Part shown: piece after piece, positions 1 through 5,527 of the stretch
Numbering within the stretch: position 1 is the stretch's first letter
How the letters are laid out: each line of letters begins with the position of its first letter
NCBI GenBank assembly: GCA_964426915.1
Contig: CAYRTD010000202.1
Location: 1-5,527, forward strand
Length of the DNA stretch: 5,527 nt
Direction of reading: 5' to 3'
DNA from: CAYRTD01 sp964426915
GTDB lineage: Bacteria > Bacteroidota > Bacteroidia > Bacteroidales > GCA-2748055
Notes under the pieces: generated by a model
Database searches by the model: none
What the model was told of the DNA's origin: nothing
What the model saw: the letters and a program-made list of their open reading frames with translations, nothing else
Made by a program: the position numbers and the translations under genes

Positions 1-10
1 CAGTGAGACT

Positions 11-33
11 ATGATTTTGGTTTTCAAAATCAT
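11..33. repeat. Hairpin-forming inverted repeat
   Basis: Arms ATGATTTTG (11-19) and CAAAATCAT (25-33) are perfect reverse complements of 9 bp around a 5-nt loop. No T-run follows on either strand, so it is not a standard intrinsic terminator. It may be the first element of the palindrome cluster. Confidence 0.6.
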
Positions 34-51
34 TTAGTCGAACTGATCCCG

Positions 52-69
52 TCCCAAAAGCTTTCGGGA
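52..69. repeat. Near-perfect 18-bp palindrome
   Basis: TCCCAAAAGCTTTCGGGA pairs with itself at 8 of 9 positions. The single mismatch is A56 against C65. It is preceded by TGATCCCG (44-51), which is also the left flank of the palindrome at 298-313, so it may be a third, more degraded member of the same repeat family. Confidence 0.6.
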
Positions 70-121
70 GATAGCCGAGGGATCTCATCAGCGGTATTTC
101 CCGGAGTACCGTGGACAGGCG

Positions 122-200
122 TGATCCTGAACATTATGTTCCGATAGCTATCGGAACAGACACCCGACTCTATTGACAGGCACTACTTACACTCTAACCA
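122..200. repeat. Diverged repeat unit A with palindromic core
   Basis: The left flank GATCCTGAACATTA (123-136) matches 270-283 at 13 of 14 positions. The right flank (157-179) matches 326-348 at 19 of 23 positions, and both continue into a similar CTCTAACCA / CTCTTAACCA tail after a gap of about 9 nt in one copy. Between the flanks is a core unlike that of unit B. Relative orientation is direct, with the left flanks 147 bp apart. Confidence 0.6.
137..158. repeat. Perfect 22-bp palindrome, core of unit A
   Basis: The sequence is self-complementary over 22 bp, with centre CCGATAGCTATCGG at 141-154. It could form a cruciform or an RNA hairpin with almost no loop. From memory, palindromes with this CCGATAGCTATCGG centre are common between genes in Bacteroidetes, but I cannot confirm that here. 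Confidence 0.75.
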
Positions 201-218
201 ATACCGATTTATCGGTAT
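201..218. repeat. 18-bp inverted repeat between units A and B
   Basis: ATACCGAT and ATCGGTAT form perfect 8-bp arms around a 2-nt TT centre. It shares the CCGAT/ATCGG theme with the palindrome at 137-158, which suggests a related element. Confidence 0.6.
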
Positions 219-268
219 GACTTACCAGATAATGCAAAAACATTATCGACTAACTCCTATGAGCACCT

Positions 269-359
269 TGATCCCGAACATTAGCTTCGCTGAGCTCACC
301 GCCAATTGGCGGTTCGGTTCTGAAACAGACTCTCGACTTTATGGACAGACTCTTAACCA
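269..359. repeat. Diverged repeat unit B with palindromic core
   Basis: This is the second copy of the flanks described for unit A: left flank 270-283, right flank 326-348 and tail to 359. The core (284-325) differs in length and sequence from that of unit A and carries the 16-bp palindrome at 298-313 plus a GAGCTC site at 292-297. Similar flanks with different palindromic cores suggest either replacement of the core or insertion at a fixed site. Confidence 0.6.
298..313. repeat. Perfect 16-bp palindrome, core of unit B
   Basis: ACCGCCAATTGGCGGT is its own reverse complement. It lies about 77 bp beyond the stop of the minus-strand gene at 390-977, so as RNA it could act as a 3' stabilising or terminating hairpin for that gene. 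No T-run follows it on the minus strand. Confidence 0.7.
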
Positions 360-389
360 GAAAAAGAAGAGGAAAAACGATAACAACTG

Positions 390-977
390 CTATTTCTTTT
401 TTTTCTTTTTCCTTTTCTCTTTTCTTCTTACAAACTTTCTATCCATTGATTCAGAAAAAGAGAGTTGTCTTTTTTTGAGTTTTTTTCTCAGCTTACTGAA
501 GTTCTGTTCCACCTGTAGGAAAGAATTCATAACCTTATGATTAACATAGAGCTTTAGCCGGTAATTACGATAAATGAAATAAACAAAATTCAGAACAAGT
601 AAGGAAAAAATAATTATCAGGAAAGTAGCATTGCCCTTTCTGGTCCTATACAAATCTCTTTTTAGTTTTTCGGCCTCATTGTCATAAAACCGGCGGGTCT
701 CAAGCATCCGGTTTTTAAGGCTGTCAACCGTTTTTGCTAGGCCGTCAATAGTTCTTTCCTGAAGGCTGTCAGCACTTTTCAACTTATTTAACTCAAGGAA
801 AAAATCGCTTTCCTGAGCAGATAGTCTTTTTTCGATCCTCTGATATTTATCAGACATTTCCCGGAAATCCTGTCTGGAATTCTCCAGCAGTTCAGTGACA
901 CGCAGAGAATCGTTGTCAATCTGGGAAAAGCAGGGAATCATAACCAGCAGGAATGATAAGGACAATAAATTTCTCAT
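390..977 (-). CDS. Unknown membrane-anchored coiled-coil protein with lysine-rich tail
   Basis: I do not recognise a family. The 195-residue product begins with a good signal sequence (residues 1-19, ending CFS before Gln). Residues about 21-114 are charged and rich in Leu, Glu, Lys and Gln, consistent with a periplasmic coiled coil. A hydrophobic helix follows at about 117-136. The C-terminal part (137-195) is strongly basic and ends in six lysines after KRK. If the signal is cleaved, the coiled coil would face the periplasm and the basic tail the cytoplasm. The start at 977 is chosen because the signal peptide begins there. No Shine-Dalgarno is visible, which is usual in this phylum. The 3' end is low complexity, with an A8 run and an A5 run in the mRNA just before the TAG, so the reading frame there depends on exact homopolymer lengths. 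No convincing terminator follows. The gene is transcribed divergently from the Nudix gene. Confidence 0.75.
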   Translation of the reverse strand: MRNLLSLSFLLVMIPCFSQIDNDSLRVTELLENSRQDFREMSDKYQRIEKRLSAQESDFFLELNKLKSADSLQERTIDGLAKTVDSLKNRMLETRRFYDNEAEKLKRDLYRTRKGNATFLIIIFSLLVLNFVYFIYRNYRLKLYVNHKVMNSFLQVEQNFSKLRKKLKKRQLSFSESMDRKFVRRKEKRKKKKKK

Positions 978-1146
978 TTTTATTTCTAAGATACATATGG
1001 AATATAAAAAATAAAAGTTTATCTATACATTTAGAACGGGAATGTACCCAAATTACTTTAGCCCACTGAAAGAGATTCAGGTAAACATGTTGATAAATAA
1101 ATTGTTGACTGGTTAACGAAGGGTCTACGGAATACCAATTACCTCT
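978..1146. promoter_or_regulatory. Divergent intergenic spacer, presumed promoters
   Basis: These 169 bp separate two divergent starts, so both promoters should lie here. For the minus-strand gene, TTTG at 1052-1049 followed 21 nt later by TATAGATA (1027-1020) is a weak resemblance to the Bacteroidetes -33 TTTG / -7 TAnnTTTG pattern. For the Nudix gene I see no good match. There are no strong inverted repeats or operators. Positions are inferred from context only. Confidence 0.3.
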
Positions 1147-1782
1147 ATGTCGAAAGGAATAAAAGAAATTTCAAAAACTATAAAGCGTCTTCTGGAATCG
1201 GAATTACCCGGTAAAACTTCCCATTTGAAAATGATACCCGAGACAAGGAGGTCGTTTAAAAATAATGTAAGGGACAAACAGGCTGCGGTAATGCTATTAT
1301 TGTTCCAGGAAAATGATGAAATAAAACTTTCCTTTATAAAAAGAAACGAATATAAGGGTGTTCACAGCGGGCAGATCAGTTTCCCCGGAGGGATGCGGGA
1401 AAATGCGGACAGAGATCTGCTACACACATCTCTCAGAGAGACATCTGAAGAAACAGGGATTAATGAAAAGGACATCAATGTTCTGGGAAAAATAAGTACT
1501 CTATATATTCCTGTAAGTAATTTTGTTGTTCAGCCCTATGTCGCCTATCTTGATTTTTCACCTACATTTGATCCGGATCCCGTGGAAGTAAAATTTATGA
1601 TAAAGGTACCTCTAAAACATTTACTGAATAAGGATAACCGCAAAAAAGAACAATGGAACCTTTCCGGAGATGAAGTTCGTGTTCCATTTTTTTTCTATAA
1701 AGATTTTAAGATCTGGGGAGCAACTGCTATGATGCTGAGCGAGTTTCTGGATATTATTCAAGATATTGAGCCAGATCTATAG
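1147..1782 (+). CDS. Nudix hydrolase, probable CoA pyrophosphatase
   Basis: This is a cytosolic enzyme of 211 residues expected to cleave the diphosphate of coenzyme A or its derivatives, giving 3',5'-ADP and a 4'-phosphopantetheine product. The Nudix signature is clear: GG at 81-82 and the REtsEEtGI helix at 97-105, with R97, E98, E101 and E102 as the metal-binding core. Directly upstream, residues 61-82 (FIKRNEYKGVHSGQISFPGG region) match the extra motif that marks the CoA-type subfamily (UPF0035, NudL/YeaB), including R66, H73, G75, Q76 and FPGG. The conserved Glu expected inside the Nudix box spacer is not at the canonical spot, as is common in this subfamily. Length is normal for the family. 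The first ATG of the frame is used, with no clear ribosome binding site. The last 29 bp overlap the 3' end of the convergent transglycosylase gene. Confidence 0.9.
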   Translation: MSKGIKEISKTIKRLLESELPGKTSHLKMIPETRRSFKNNVRDKQAAVMLLLFQENDEIKLSFIKRNEYKGVHSGQISFPGGMRENADRDLLHTSLRETSEETGINEKDINVLGKISTLYIPVSNFVVQPYVAYLDFSPTFDPDPVEVKFMIKVPLKHLLNKDNRKKEQWNLSGDEVRVPFFFYKDFKIWGATAMMLSEFLDIIQDIEPDL

Positions 1783-3205
1783 TCTGATCATTGTTCTTGT
1801 AGTGATTATACCTGTACATGATCTCCCTGACATATCGGTAGGTTTCTGTACCTCTGGCATAACCGTTCCTGACAACAGGATCACTAAAAAACTGGGGATC
1901 CGATTTTTTCAGTAGAAAAAATTCCACATTATCTTCCCAGATTTTGGGGTTCTTTCCATACTTTTCCGTAAGTCGCATAGCATCGAGCACATGACCCAGG
2001 CCAACATTATAGGAAGCCAGGATAAACTTAATCCTTTCTGTTTCATCTTCGATATAATCATCGAGTTGCATATCGAGCCAGTGAATAAACCTAACTCCAG
2101 CTCTGATCTGGGCATTTGTTGTGGAGTTCTGACTAACCCCAAAGCTGGTTGCGGTTCCAGGCATAAGCTGCATTAAACCGAATGCTCCTGCCCAGGAAAC
2201 AGCATTCGGATTAAACCTTGATTCCTGATAAGCCATGGAAGCAATCAAGCGCCAGTCCCACCCGATCCTTTCAGCTTCCTGTTTAAAAATTTCGTCATAT
2301 GGGGAAATTTTTCCTGTTTCGGGATAATAGTAATCACTTTTTACAATTCCTGCTAAACGGTTACTTTTAAAATATTTTCTGTACAGAATTGCATACTTAC
2401 GGGTTTGCCGGAACTCTTCCATCCAGAGATCGATTTCCCTTTTCAGTTCAACGGAAGATTCTCTAAGTGCCCATGCCTGATTCTGTGGGAAGCTAATAGC
2501 CGTCTCAACATCCAGGTTTGGAAAATATGAACTGTTCACCCTGGCAATATCCTCATCGGCAGCTGTGTATTCAATTTCACCGCGTGAGACCATACGGATA
2601 AGCTGTTCTGTTTCTATGGGGACTTCGACAACATGGATATTTTCACCTATTTCTTCTGTCAGGTTCTTTAATCTGAGGGCATGAGATGAATTTTTCTGAA
2701 CGTACACGGTTTTACCTCCCAGATCCAGAGGATTCCTGATAAGTTCTTCCATGTCAGTGAATTTCTTGATATTCTCAGGTACTCTCTGTACAAGTACCTG
2801 ACGTGTCTGACTATGTGGAATAGTAAAATCGGCAATTTCCTTTCTTTCTCTGGAAATGGTAAGGTTTGAAGCGATAAGGTCAACATTTCCCTGGATCAGG
2901 TTATCAAAGTTCTTTTCCAGATCATTATTCACTTTCACCTCGACTTCCAGGTCCAGATAATCGGACAGTTCCTGTAACATTTCATACTGAAAACCCAGAG
3001 GTTGTCCCTTATAGATAAAATAATTTATAGAATTAAAATCAGTTACAACTATAAGTTTACCGGTTTTTCTTATATCATCCAGGTCACGAACAAGTGTTTC
3101 TTCCTCAACTGCGGAAATTTCCTGATTTCTGCAGGAGAAAAGCACTGGCAATGCCATCAACAGGATTACAACTATAATTTGATTAATATGTATATTTTTT
3201 TTCAT
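1754..3205 (-). CDS. mltF: MltF-like membrane-bound lytic transglycosylase (lipoprotein)
   Basis: The predicted enzyme cleaves the MurNAc-GlcNAc bond of peptidoglycan with formation of 1,6-anhydro-MurNAc. Residues 1-25 are a lipoprotein signal ending in the lipobox LFSC, with C25 as the lipidated residue. Residues about 45-280 resemble a solute-binding protein family 3 domain (for example LIVVTDFNSINYFIYKG near 51-67, and DLIASNLTISRERKEIADFT near 109-128). From about 305 to 470 comes an SLT lysozyme-like domain. E328 in YQESRFNP is the likely catalytic Glu, AFGLMQLMPGTA (341-352) is the GLMQ motif, and ASYNVGLGHV (397-406) is the conserved substrate-cleft motif. This order is that of E. coli MltF, and 483 residues is close to its size. 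All key residues seem intact, so it should be active. Its stop codon lies inside the Nudix gene on the other strand (29 bp overlap). The porin-like gene is 117 bp upstream on the same strand. In E. coli the first domain modulates activity by binding peptide; that role is assumed here. Confidence 0.92.
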   Translation of the reverse strand: MKKNIHINQIIVVILLMALPVLFSCRNQEISAVEEETLVRDLDDIRKTGKLIVVTDFNSINYFIYKGQPLGFQYEMLQELSDYLDLEVEVKVNNDLEKNFDNLIQGNVDLIASNLTISRERKEIADFTIPHSQTRQVLVQRVPENIKKFTDMEELIRNPLDLGGKTVYVQKNSSHALRLKNLTEEIGENIHVVEVPIETEQLIRMVSRGEIEYTAADEDIARVNSSYFPNLDVETAISFPQNQAWALRESSVELKREIDLWMEEFRQTRKYAILYRKYFKSNRLAGIVKSDYYYPETGKISPYDEIFKQEAERIGWDWRLIASMAYQESRFNPNAVSWAGAFGLMQLMPGTATSFGVSQNSTTNAQIRAGVRFIHWLDMQLDDYIEDETERIKFILASYNVGLGHVLDAMRLTEKYGKNPKIWEDNVEFFLLKKSDPQFFSDPVVRNGYARGTETYRYVREIMYRYNHYKNNDQTIDLAQYLE

Positions 3206-3322
3206 AATTTTAAAATACTTAATACTTTAAAAGCAAAAGCACAAGGTTATCAACAATAAGTATACCAAAGTGTTCAAAGGGATACATAGAACCTGTAAAT
3301 AGGGCAGAGTGTCTGAAACTTC
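3206..3322 (-). promoter_or_regulatory. Spacer upstream of the transglycosylase gene, possible promoter
   Basis: This 117-bp AT-rich gap separates the porin stop from the transglycosylase start. On the minus strand a TTTG followed 16 nt later by TAACCTTG (around 3269-3242) resembles the Bacteroidetes -33/-7 pattern with one mismatch in the -7 box and a slightly short spacer. No terminator hairpin with a T-run follows the porin gene, so read-through into the transglycosylase gene is possible. Confidence 0.3.
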
Positions 3323-5230
3323 TTAATCATAGAATGTCCATGCAAGACTAAATCTCACTCTATTATTAAAATTCGGATGCCCAAAGGCCATAAAGTAGTC
3401 GGCAGTGGTAATTAGCTCTGAAAGTGCATTTGTATATTGAATTGAAAAACGTGTTCTTTTTAGTTTTACATCTACAAATGCTGTGGTAAAAGGATAATTT
3501 CCTGTTTTTTGTTTTTTCTGAGTATAAAACATGGATGTTGCAGGCATATAGGCATCTGCAAAATATGAACTAAAGAAGTAGAGTTCAGCACCAATTCTTA
3601 ATTTTAACACATCATTAAAAATTTCATTTTCATACCAGGTGGCATTCCTGTAGGCCAGAAGGGGAACATTTATAATACCTTCGGCGCCTTTTTGTAATAA
3701 AACGTTATGAACATGATTCACCGGACCCCAGACAAATTTTTTATCGATCTTCAGGCTGGCCGTAAATATTTCTCTTTCCACCTGTTCGGGCATTGCTTCA
3801 GTATTAAAGAAAACATAGCCTGTAAAATAATCCAGTGAGAGTTTCATTTGAAAATTGTTCTCATTTCCTATCCGGGCAAAGCCTTTTATATTATCAATAT
3901 TTTTAAAATCATTATTCCATTCCAGGTGTGCCGAACCATATTCATTATAAAAGAATGAAGGTTTGCGGCTGGATAAAAGGCCTCCCATAGTTAGAAAAGA
4001 GCTTCGATCCTTAAAATAGCGTGTGAATTCCCCTCGGGTAATCAGGTCGCCTGACCGGTAACCAGATAGAAAAAACTGACCTGAAGCGGAGTATTCCCAG
4101 TTCTTAAGGTCCCCAGTATATATTCCTCCAACAGACAAATCATTGAAACTTTCTCTGGGATAAGTCTTTATGACAGTATCAACAGTTTCTCCTCCGGCTT
4201 CATAGCTAACTTCAGCCGGTAAAACATAACTGAATTTCTTGTATTCATGTTTAATGTATGCCAGCAAGTTCTGAGTTCCGGCGAGTTTTATATTCAGATC
4301 CAGGCGGTTAGATAGATTATGATAAAATGCTGAATCGGTGATTTCATCAGTTAGGTAAAAATTATTCTCGTAAAAGCTAAGAGAATCGGCCCTATTAGTG
4401 AAATCGGAATAAATTCTTGAAAACCTGTTATAATCGAAAGTATGCCGCAGAAAAACAGTATTGAATTTTTCTTTGGTGGCGGAATCGGAAAAAAATACAG
4501 CTAAGCCAAGTTTATGTGTAAAATAAAAATTCATATTCCGAAAACGGGAATTCGCATCATCAAGGTTTGTTGAATAATTCAAAGCTTCACTTCCTCTGTT
4601 CCTAAACTCCTCCAGATCTTTAATCCCGCCGTTCTCCCTGAATTTAAATCCGTTATAATGCATTGAGGTGTTCATGGAATAGGCATTACTACTATGATTA
4701 CCAAACAGAACAATTCTGTTCAATCCGGTATTCTGGTCATTATAAATACCTTTAGATGCTATCAGGTCATAAAAAATGCCGGCATTTGTAAAGGGATCAA
4801 TATTTTGGGTATGTAAGGCAGAAAGAACCTGCTCACTGTCATCCCGGGAACCGGAAGTAGCATATTTGATTTCCGTAAAAGGTTTTTGTGTATTAAAGTG
4901 ATGAATATTATAAGGAGTGTATATATAATATTTATAAGGAATGGAGAACATAAAGGGAACATTCACTTCCCGTTTATCAAGATTATTTGTAATACTGGCT
5001 TGTCCGGTATTTCCAAGAAATGTTTGTGAAAAGCTATTATAATAAATAGGGTTATATTCATGTACTACCCTCATAGTTGTATCGAAATCGGATGGATAGG
5101 GAATATTTGACTGAGGGTCAATAGCGTACGAACGAATAATAACAGAAGTATCTTTTACTGGTTCCTGAGCGAATGAATGGCAGGATAGGAAAAGACTTAA
5201 AAAAGTGATTATTTTAAAACTTCTGACCAT
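3323..5230 (-). CDS. Putative porin, Bacteroidetes outer-membrane beta-barrel
   Basis: The product is 635 residues and resembles the Bacteroidetes 'putative porin' family (Porin_10-like). It has a signal peptide at 1-21 (cleavage likely after SFA, before Gln22). The mature part is rich in alternating polar and aromatic residues (many Tyr, Phe, Asn, Ser) and ends in RVRFSLAWTFYD, as expected for outer-membrane beta strands. Segments recalling the family are PFTEIKY (117-123) and FYDLIASKGIYNDQNTG (153-169). C17 follows LFLS, but Phe at -3 makes a lipobox poor, so a normal signal peptidase I site is preferred. Substrate and pore behaviour are not known. The start at 5230 gives the signal peptide directly, and no in-frame Met further upstream is sensible because the rRNA terminator is there. 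Only 10 nt separate the terminator T-run (ending at 5241) from the ATG, so the source of its transcript is unclear. Confidence 0.82.
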   Translation of the reverse strand: MVRSFKIITFLSLFLSCHSFAQEPVKDTSVIIRSYAIDPQSNIPYPSDFDTTMRVVHEYNPIYYNSFSQTFLGNTGQASITNNLDKREVNVPFMFSIPYKYYIYTPYNIHHFNTQKPFTEIKYATSGSRDDSEQVLSALHTQNIDPFTNAGIFYDLIASKGIYNDQNTGLNRIVLFGNHSSNAYSMNTSMHYNGFKFRENGGIKDLEEFRNRGSEALNYSTNLDDANSRFRNMNFYFTHKLGLAVFFSDSATKEKFNTVFLRHTFDYNRFSRIYSDFTNRADSLSFYENNFYLTDEITDSAFYHNLSNRLDLNIKLAGTQNLLAYIKHEYKKFSYVLPAEVSYEAGGETVDTVIKTYPRESFNDLSVGGIYTGDLKNWEYSASGQFFLSGYRSGDLITRGEFTRYFKDRSSFLTMGGLLSSRKPSFFYNEYGSAHLEWNNDFKNIDNIKGFARIGNENNFQMKLSLDYFTGYVFFNTEAMPEQVEREIFTASLKIDKKFVWGPVNHVHNVLLQKGAEGIINVPLLAYRNATWYENEIFNDVLKLRIGAELYFFSSYFADAYMPATSMFYTQKKQKTGNYPFTTAFVDVKLKRTRFSIQYTNALSELITTADYFMAFGHPNFNNRVRFSLAWTFYD

Positions 5231-5240
5231 AGATAAATAT

Positions 5241-5270
5241 AAAAAAAGCCCCGAATAAAAATCCGGGGCT
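5241..5270 (-). terminator. Intrinsic terminator of the rRNA operon
   Basis: On the minus strand AGCCCCG (5270-5264) pairs with CGGGGCT (5253-5247), a 7-bp GC-rich stem that can extend by one pair past a bulged base. It is followed by a run of T down to 5241. It lies 9 nt beyond the 5S gene end and stops leftward transcription from the rRNA operon. The run on the plus strand side is not T-rich, so it works in one direction only. Confidence 0.88.
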
Positions 5271-5278
5271 TAAAAGAT

Positions 5279-5385
<107 letters not shown>

Positions 5386-5461
5386 ATCTTCATCCCGCAT
5401 TTAGCGGGAAATATCATAAGACATGCTGGAAGGAATGATTAATCTTTTAATTTGAATTTTG
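5386..5461 (-). other. 23S-5S internal transcribed spacer
   Basis: The spacer is short and has no tRNA. It contains a perfect hairpin, TCCCGC (5393-5398) with GCGGGA (5404-5409) around a 5-nt loop, close to the 5S 5' end. With no T-run after it on the minus strand, it is more likely a processing or folding element than a terminator. Confidence 0.6.
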
Positions 5462-5527
5462 AAAAAAGTTCACGGGTAATTAGTACTGCTCGGCTTTGAC
5501 ATTACTGCCTTTACACCTGCAGCCTAT
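5462..5527 (-). rRNA. rrl: 23S ribosomal RNA, 3' end (partial)
   Basis: The minus strand reads ATAGGCTGCAGGTGTAAAGG, then CAGTAATGTCAAAGCCGAGC and AGTACTAATTACCCGTGAAC, which is the conserved 3' terminal region of Bacteroidetes 23S rRNA. The rest of the gene continues past the right edge of the window. The mature 3' end is estimated near 5462. Confidence 0.93.

Larger units (their letters stand above)
1..389. other. Gene-free, palindrome-rich intergenic region
   Basis: No open frame here looks like a real protein. The stretch is dense in inverted repeats: a hairpin at 11-33, near-palindrome 52-69, perfect palindrome 137-158, inverted repeat 201-218 and perfect palindrome 298-313. Two longer segments (about 122-200 and 269-359) resemble each other outside their palindromic cores. 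It lies downstream of the unknown coiled-coil gene, and the window edge cuts it, so whatever lies to the left is unseen. The most likely reading is a cluster of interspersed intergenic repeats. A decayed repeat-containing gene is a weaker alternative. Confidence 0.7.

Noticed and set aside
34..186. Minus-strand open stretch of about 50 codons across the palindromes
   Set aside because: It has no start near its beginning, consists mostly of palindromic repeat sequence, and the matching frames in units A and B do not stay in register.
1..360. CRISPR array
   Set aside because: The repeats are few, diverged, unequal in spacing and contain differing palindromes; there are no uniform spacers and no cas genes in view.
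217..540. Plus-strand open frame of 107 codons
   Set aside because: It runs through the repeat unit and then antisense to the lysine-rich end of the minus-strand gene, giving runs of Phe. No domain or signal; it reads as a shadow of the T-rich tract.
1909..2176. Overlapping open frames on both strands inside the transglycosylase gene
   Set aside because: They lie within the SLT domain coding region, which has intact catalytic motifs in the main frame; these are shadows.
2668..3259. Short open frames at 2668-2886 (minus) and 3002-3259 (plus)
   Set aside because: They overlap the solute-binding domain and signal peptide of the transglycosylase in other frames, and have no recognisable features.
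4762..4962. Minus-strand open frame inside the porin gene
   Set aside because: It is an alternate frame of a convincing barrel protein; its hydrophobic look comes from AT-rich codons.
5180..5230. Porin as a lipoprotein (Cys17)
   Set aside because: The residues before Cys17 do not fit a lipobox well (Phe at -3), while a good signal peptidase I site follows at SFA-Q.
5386..5461. tRNA in the 23S-5S spacer
   Set aside because: The spacer is only about 76 nt, AT-rich, and shows no TTCRA arm or cloverleaf; only one small hairpin is present.

Overview
The window looks like a piece of a Bacteroidota (Bacteroidetes) chromosome. The evidence is a large outer-membrane protein of the 'putative porin' (Porin_10-like) type, Bacteroidetes-style 5S and 23S rRNA ends, AT-rich DNA, and starts without clear Shine-Dalgarno sequences. 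I cannot place it below phylum with confidence.

Layout, left to right. Positions 1-389 hold no convincing gene. They hold a cluster of perfect and near-perfect palindromes, some embedded in two diverged copies of a longer repeat. Positions 390-977 (minus) encode an unrecognised 195-residue protein with a signal peptide, a coiled coil, one membrane helix and a lysine-rich tail. Positions 978-1146 are a divergent intergenic spacer. Positions 1147-1782 (plus) encode a Nudix hydrolase of the CoA pyrophosphatase type. Its 3' end overlaps that of a convergent gene at 1754-3205 (minus), an MltF-like lipoprotein lytic transglycosylase. Upstream of that on the same strand is the 635-residue porin-like protein (3323-5230). 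Its start codon lies 10 nt after the T-run of the terminator of an rRNA operon, whose 5S gene and 23S 3' end fill the right edge (minus).

How the parts relate. The rRNA operon, porin, transglycosylase and coiled-coil protein all read leftward, and only the Nudix gene reads rightward. The porin and transglycosylase are both envelope proteins, one a predicted outer-membrane barrel and the other a predicted lipoprotein acting on peptidoglycan. They are separated by 117 bp and may or may not share a transcript. The Nudix enzyme is a cytosolic housekeeping function with no evident link to them.

I find no clear new multi-gene system. The points most worth a second look are the repeat cluster at the left edge, the placement of the porin start directly behind the rRNA terminator, and the A-rich, slippage-prone 3' end of the unknown membrane protein.
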